A stretch of DNA of 8,864 bases. It comes from Gammaproteobacteria bacterium UBA3498 (GTDB lineage Bacteria; Pseudomonadota; Gammaproteobacteria; Pseudomonadales; Pseudohongiellaceae). A program made the translations under genes and the position numbers. The stretch covers positions 1 to 8,864 of the forward strand of contig DFQD01000239.1 of the NCBI GenBank assembly GCA_002377605.1. Reading direction: 5' to 3'. The notes beneath the pieces are model-generated. The model did not search any database. It saw nothing but the letters and a program-made list of their open reading frames with translations, and was not told the DNA's origin. Of the stretch, positions 7,081 to 8,864 are shown one piece after another. Every line of letters begins with the position of its first letter. Position 1 is the stretch's first letter.

Positions 7081-7581
7081 ATGAACTGGGAAGCTCTTGG
7101 CGCTTTAGGCGAAATCATCGGTGCAGTTGCGGTCATAGCAACACTTTATTATTTATCACAACAAATCAAAATGAATTCTGAAGAGATCACTAAATCTCGG
7201 GATGCTCAAAGAGCGCAATCTACCTATTCCACAAATGAGATGTGGATAAAGGTGTGGCAACCGCTTATGCAGGATTCAGAACTAGCTGAGTTATATCTCA
7301 AAGCTATTAACGGGGGACAACTGGATCATGTGGAAGCCTTCAGATTTTGTGTATATATAAATACATTTCTTGCAATGTTAGAAGCAGTTTATAACCAAAT
7401 TAAAGCTGATACGTCCTTCTCTGAATTAGACGAGGTCCAAAAGCTATTTGAATTAATTTCCCCTTATATAAATAAACTTTTAGATACGAACGTTGGACGT
7501 ACGTGGTTATCAGATGAAGCGCCACATCTTTTTACTCCTGAGTTTTTAGAGGATTTACACGCAAGTCGCCCAAAAAAATAG
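7081..7581 (+). CDS. Hypothetical protein with one N-terminal membrane helix
   Basis: A 166-residue protein. Residues about 5-26 (ALGALGEIIGAVAVIATLYYLS) form one hydrophobic helix, followed by a charged, Gln/Asn/Lys-rich helical segment (QQIKMNSEEITKSRDAQRAQ) and a soluble alpha-helical domain to the end. The N-terminal pattern, Trp then GEIIGA, VAVIATLYYLS and QIK, resembles uncharacterised small membrane-anchored proteins that I recall as common and often multicopy in marine gammaproteobacteria; I know of no assigned function. The start is well supported by AGGGG (7070-7074) with a six-base spacer. The next gene encodes a protein of the same layout, so the two look like a tandem pair. The local sequence is AT-rich (a hand count gives 19 G/C in 60 bases at 7321-7380), lower than the P450 cluster. 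Confidence 0.85.
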   Translation: MNWEALGALGEIIGAVAVIATLYYLSQQIKMNSEEITKSRDAQRAQSTYSTNEMWIKVWQPLMQDSELAELYLKAINGGQLDHVEAFRFCVYINTFLAMLEAVYNQIKADTSFSELDEVQKLFELISPYINKLLDTNVGRTWLSDEAPHLFTPEFLEDLHASRPKK

Positions 7582-7595
7582 ATGCCTTCCCCAGA

Positions 7596-7627
7596 GCTAT
7601 CCCAGATAGCCGATATTTGTAGTATCG
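7596..7627. promoter_or_regulatory. Two back-to-back hairpins between the tandem hypothetical genes
   Basis: GCTATC (7596-7601), loop CCA, GATAGC (7605-7610) is a perfect 6-base stem. It is followed immediately by CGATATT (7611-7617), loop TGT, AGTATCG (7621-7627), a 7-base stem including one G-T pair. The two stems abut without a spacer base, 14 bases after the stop of the first gene and before the second. There is no T run, so a standard intrinsic terminator is unlikely. An mRNA-stability, processing or protein-binding element is possible. Confidence 0.4.
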
Positions 7628-7674
7628 TTCAAGTATGAATATGGAAAACTCAACTTCGACTTTAGTATCTATCG

Positions 7675-7679
7675 AAAGG
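7675..7679 (+). promoter_or_regulatory. Ribosome binding site that favours the start at 7686
   Basis: AAAGG at 7675-7679 lies six bases before the ATG at 7686. The upstream in-frame ATGs at 7635 and 7641 have no Shine-Dalgarno, and the one at 7635 directly follows a hairpin (7611-7627) that would hinder initiation. Confidence 0.5.
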
Positions 7680-7685
7680 CAAATT

Positions 7686-8156
7686 ATGAAAAATGTAAAG
7701 GTGAATTTTGACGTTTGGATTCAATTCCTTGGTATGTTGGGAGTTCTTGGCGGATTGGTTTTTGTTGGTCTAGAGATGCGCCAATCTCAAATGATAGCGC
7801 AGGCAGGTCAGCAACAAGATAGGACAGCCGCTTTCTTTGGCCTACTCGGCTCAAATAATGAAGCAGGTGTAGATTGGCAATCAACTGTTTATGATGCTAA
7901 TGCAAAATACAGCGAAGGATATACGTTATCTGAAGTTGTTCGCCGAAATAATTATCATGCTCATCTGTTTACTTATGAGAATGACTATTTCCAATTCATG
8001 CAAGGTTTGATGCCTCAGCAAGTCTGGGAAGCAAAGCTCGTAGCCCTAGAATTTTTTTATAATCAATGTGATATGCGAGACCTAATGAATGACAGACTAA
8101 ATTGGTTTCCGTCAGGATTTGTCGAAATTATCAGCGATCTAAATGATGAATGCTGA
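7686..8156 (+). CDS. Hypothetical protein with one N-terminal membrane helix, likely paralogue of the preceding gene
   Basis: A protein of 156 residues from the chosen start; the same frame is open back to an ATG at 7635, which would add 17 polar residues. After a short polar N-terminus, a hydrophobic helix (about residues 10-29, VWIQFLGMLGVLGGLVFVGL) is followed by EMRQSQ, a Gln-rich helix (AQAGQQQDRT) and a soluble helical domain with conserved-looking aromatic positions (YENDYFQFMQG, ALEFFYNQ, NWFPSGFVEII). The order of parts parallels the preceding gene: membrane helix, QxR/QIK-like helix, mid-domain EN/EAVY helix, then a late W..D/F..FxE segment. Distant homology is therefore likely, though identity is low. 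The GVLGGLVFVGLEMRQ pattern is one I associate with uncharacterised marine proteobacterial proteins. The gene converges with the quinoprotein dehydrogenase across a 73-base gap, where I see no clear terminator. Function unknown. Confidence 0.8.
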   Translation: MKNVKVNFDVWIQFLGMLGVLGGLVFVGLEMRQSQMIAQAGQQQDRTAAFFGLLGSNNEAGVDWQSTVYDANAKYSEGYTLSEVVRRNNYHAHLFTYENDYFQFMQGLMPQQVWEAKLVALEFFYNQCDMRDLMNDRLNWFPSGFVEIISDLNDEC

Positions 8157-8229
8157 GCTCGTGAACAAACTACTAACAACAACCCTGCTCTGCTTTTAAT
8201 CATAGTTGCTTGGGCTTTCGTCGACTTTT

Positions 8230-8864
8230 TCAGTCTCTGAGCCGAAATACATGCAGCGCATTTCCGGATCGAGGATAATTAACCTCTGGCGCGAGTGACG
8301 CCGGACCCAATCGAGGACTACCGCCGCCGAGTCCAGTCGACACTGCTATATACTGTGTGCCGTCTATTTGAAACGAGACTGGAAAGCCCTGCACCGAAGT
8401 GCCTAGTCTGGTTTGCCACAATTCTTCTCCAGTCTTCACGTCTACAGCGCGAAAACGACGGTCGAGATCTCCGACAAAGGCGACGCCACCAGCGGTTGAG
8501 AGTACACCCGTCAGGAAGGACGCGCGCTGTTCAAAGCTCCAGACTTCTTCCATTGTCTCGACGTCAAACGCGGCGAGTTTTCCCAGATTGCCATTAGTAC
8601 CCGGCATCTCCAAAAATGGTCGCGAACGAATACCAACTCCGCCCGAACCTTCTATCAATGAGATCTCTGCACCGGTCATCTGCATACAGGTCTGGGCTAG
8701 AGGAATAATCAGAACTCCTTCACCCGGGTGATAGCTCATGGGATGCCAGTTCTTGCCGCCGGCAGTGCTGGGACAGGACGATATTGCTTCGTTGATTCCG
8801 GCATTGCGAATATCAGCGCGATAAGTGACCGCACCGGTATTCGGGTCGATGCTCTCAAACACGT
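8230..8864 (-). CDS. PQQ-dependent (quinoprotein) alcohol dehydrogenase, C-terminal part, continues beyond window
   Basis: The last 210 residues of a larger protein; the frame is still open at the right edge, so the true start lies outside. Visible residues show quinoprotein beta-propeller features: CPSTAGGKNWHPMSYHP (30-46 of the visible part), propeller tryptophan-docking-like repeats LAAFDVETMEEVW (96-108) and AVDVKTGEELW (139-149), the LSTAGGVAFVGDLDRRF segment between them, and the usual final strand GNALHVFRL. Related enzymes are periplasmic, use pyrroloquinoline quinone plus a metal ion, oxidise methanol, ethanol or longer alcohols, and pass electrons to cytochrome c; complete ones run to about 550-700 residues. 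The catalytic residues and any signal peptide lie outside the window. Its GC content is clearly higher than that of the neighbouring genes (33 of 60 bases at 8521-8580 by hand count). An alcohol-oxidising step would fit with the CYP153 cluster, but substrate and linkage are inferred. Confidence 0.9.
   Translation of the reverse strand, partial: VFESIDPNTGAVTYRADIRNAGINEAISSCPSTAGGKNWHPMSYHPGEGVLIIPLAQTCMQMTGAEISLIEGSGGVGIRSRPFLEMPGTNGNLGKLAAFDVETMEEVWSFEQRASFLTGVLSTAGGVAFVGDLDRRFRAVDVKTGEELWQTRLGTSVQGFPVSFQIDGTQYIAVSTGLGGGSPRLGPASLAPEVNYPRSGNALHVFRLRD

Noticed and set aside
7635..7685. Seventeen-codon N-terminal extension of the second hypothetical protein
   Set aside because: The frame is open, but the ATG at 7635 has no Shine-Dalgarno and directly follows a hairpin, whereas 7686 has AAAGG at good spacing and gives a family-like N-terminus. 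Not fully excluded.
8154..8240. Selenocysteine read-through of the TGA ending the second hypothetical gene, which would add a hydrophobic tail after a Cys-UGA pair
   Set aside because: The in-frame continuation is open and hydrophobic, and selB is present in the genome, but no SECIS-like stem-loop follows the TGA at the needed distance and the extension runs into the dehydrogenase gene on the other strand. Chance is more likely.
8295..8731. Plus-strand Arg/Ser/Pro-rich open frames opposite the dehydrogenase
   Set aside because: They are antisense to clear quinoprotein motifs in GC-rich DNA, where stops are rarer. No ribosome site or recognisable domain is present.

Overview
The window looks like chromosomal DNA of a Gram-negative, probably marine or otherwise hydrocarbon-exposed gammaproteobacterium. 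This is inferred from the CYP153-type P450, the PQQ-type alcohol dehydrogenase fragment, the selAB-like arrangement and the moderate to low GC content. Genus cannot be fixed from the sequence. No rRNA, tRNA, CRISPR array, transposase or phage gene was seen.

Layout. Positions 1-1999 (+): the last codons of an upstream gene, probably selA, overlap a complete selB, the selenocysteine-specific elongation factor. Positions 2117-5428 (-): a three-gene cluster transcribed right to left, made of an acyl-CoA synthetase (AMP-forming), a [2Fe-2S] ferredoxin and a CYP153-family cytochrome P450. Positions 5522-6742 (+): a divergently transcribed 12-helix MFS carrier. Positions 6743-7080: a gene-poor stretch holding a strong inverted repeat and an unusual 39-residue lysine-rich ORF on the minus strand that starts with GTG. 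Positions 7081-8156 (+): two consecutive small proteins, each with one N-terminal membrane helix, that look like diverged members of one family and are separated by two back-to-back hairpins. Positions 8230-8864 (-): the C-terminal part of a PQQ-dependent (quinoprotein) dehydrogenase that runs off the right edge and is clearly richer in GC than the genes beside it.

How the genes may work together (inference): CYP153 with its ferredoxin would hydroxylate the terminal carbon of medium-chain alkanes or similar aliphatic chains. A quinoprotein dehydrogenase, possibly the one at the right edge, could oxidise the alcohol. The AMP-forming ligase would activate the resulting acid to its CoA thioester for beta-oxidation. 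The MFS carrier could move a related carboxylate. A ferredoxin reductase and an aldehyde dehydrogenase, needed to complete this route, are not in the window. The selenocysteine genes appear unrelated to the alkane genes, and no selenoprotein or tRNA-Sec gene was found here.

No clearly new multi-gene system is evident. The parts least explained by known families are the 39-residue basic ORF, the tandem one-helix membrane proteins and the hairpins around them.
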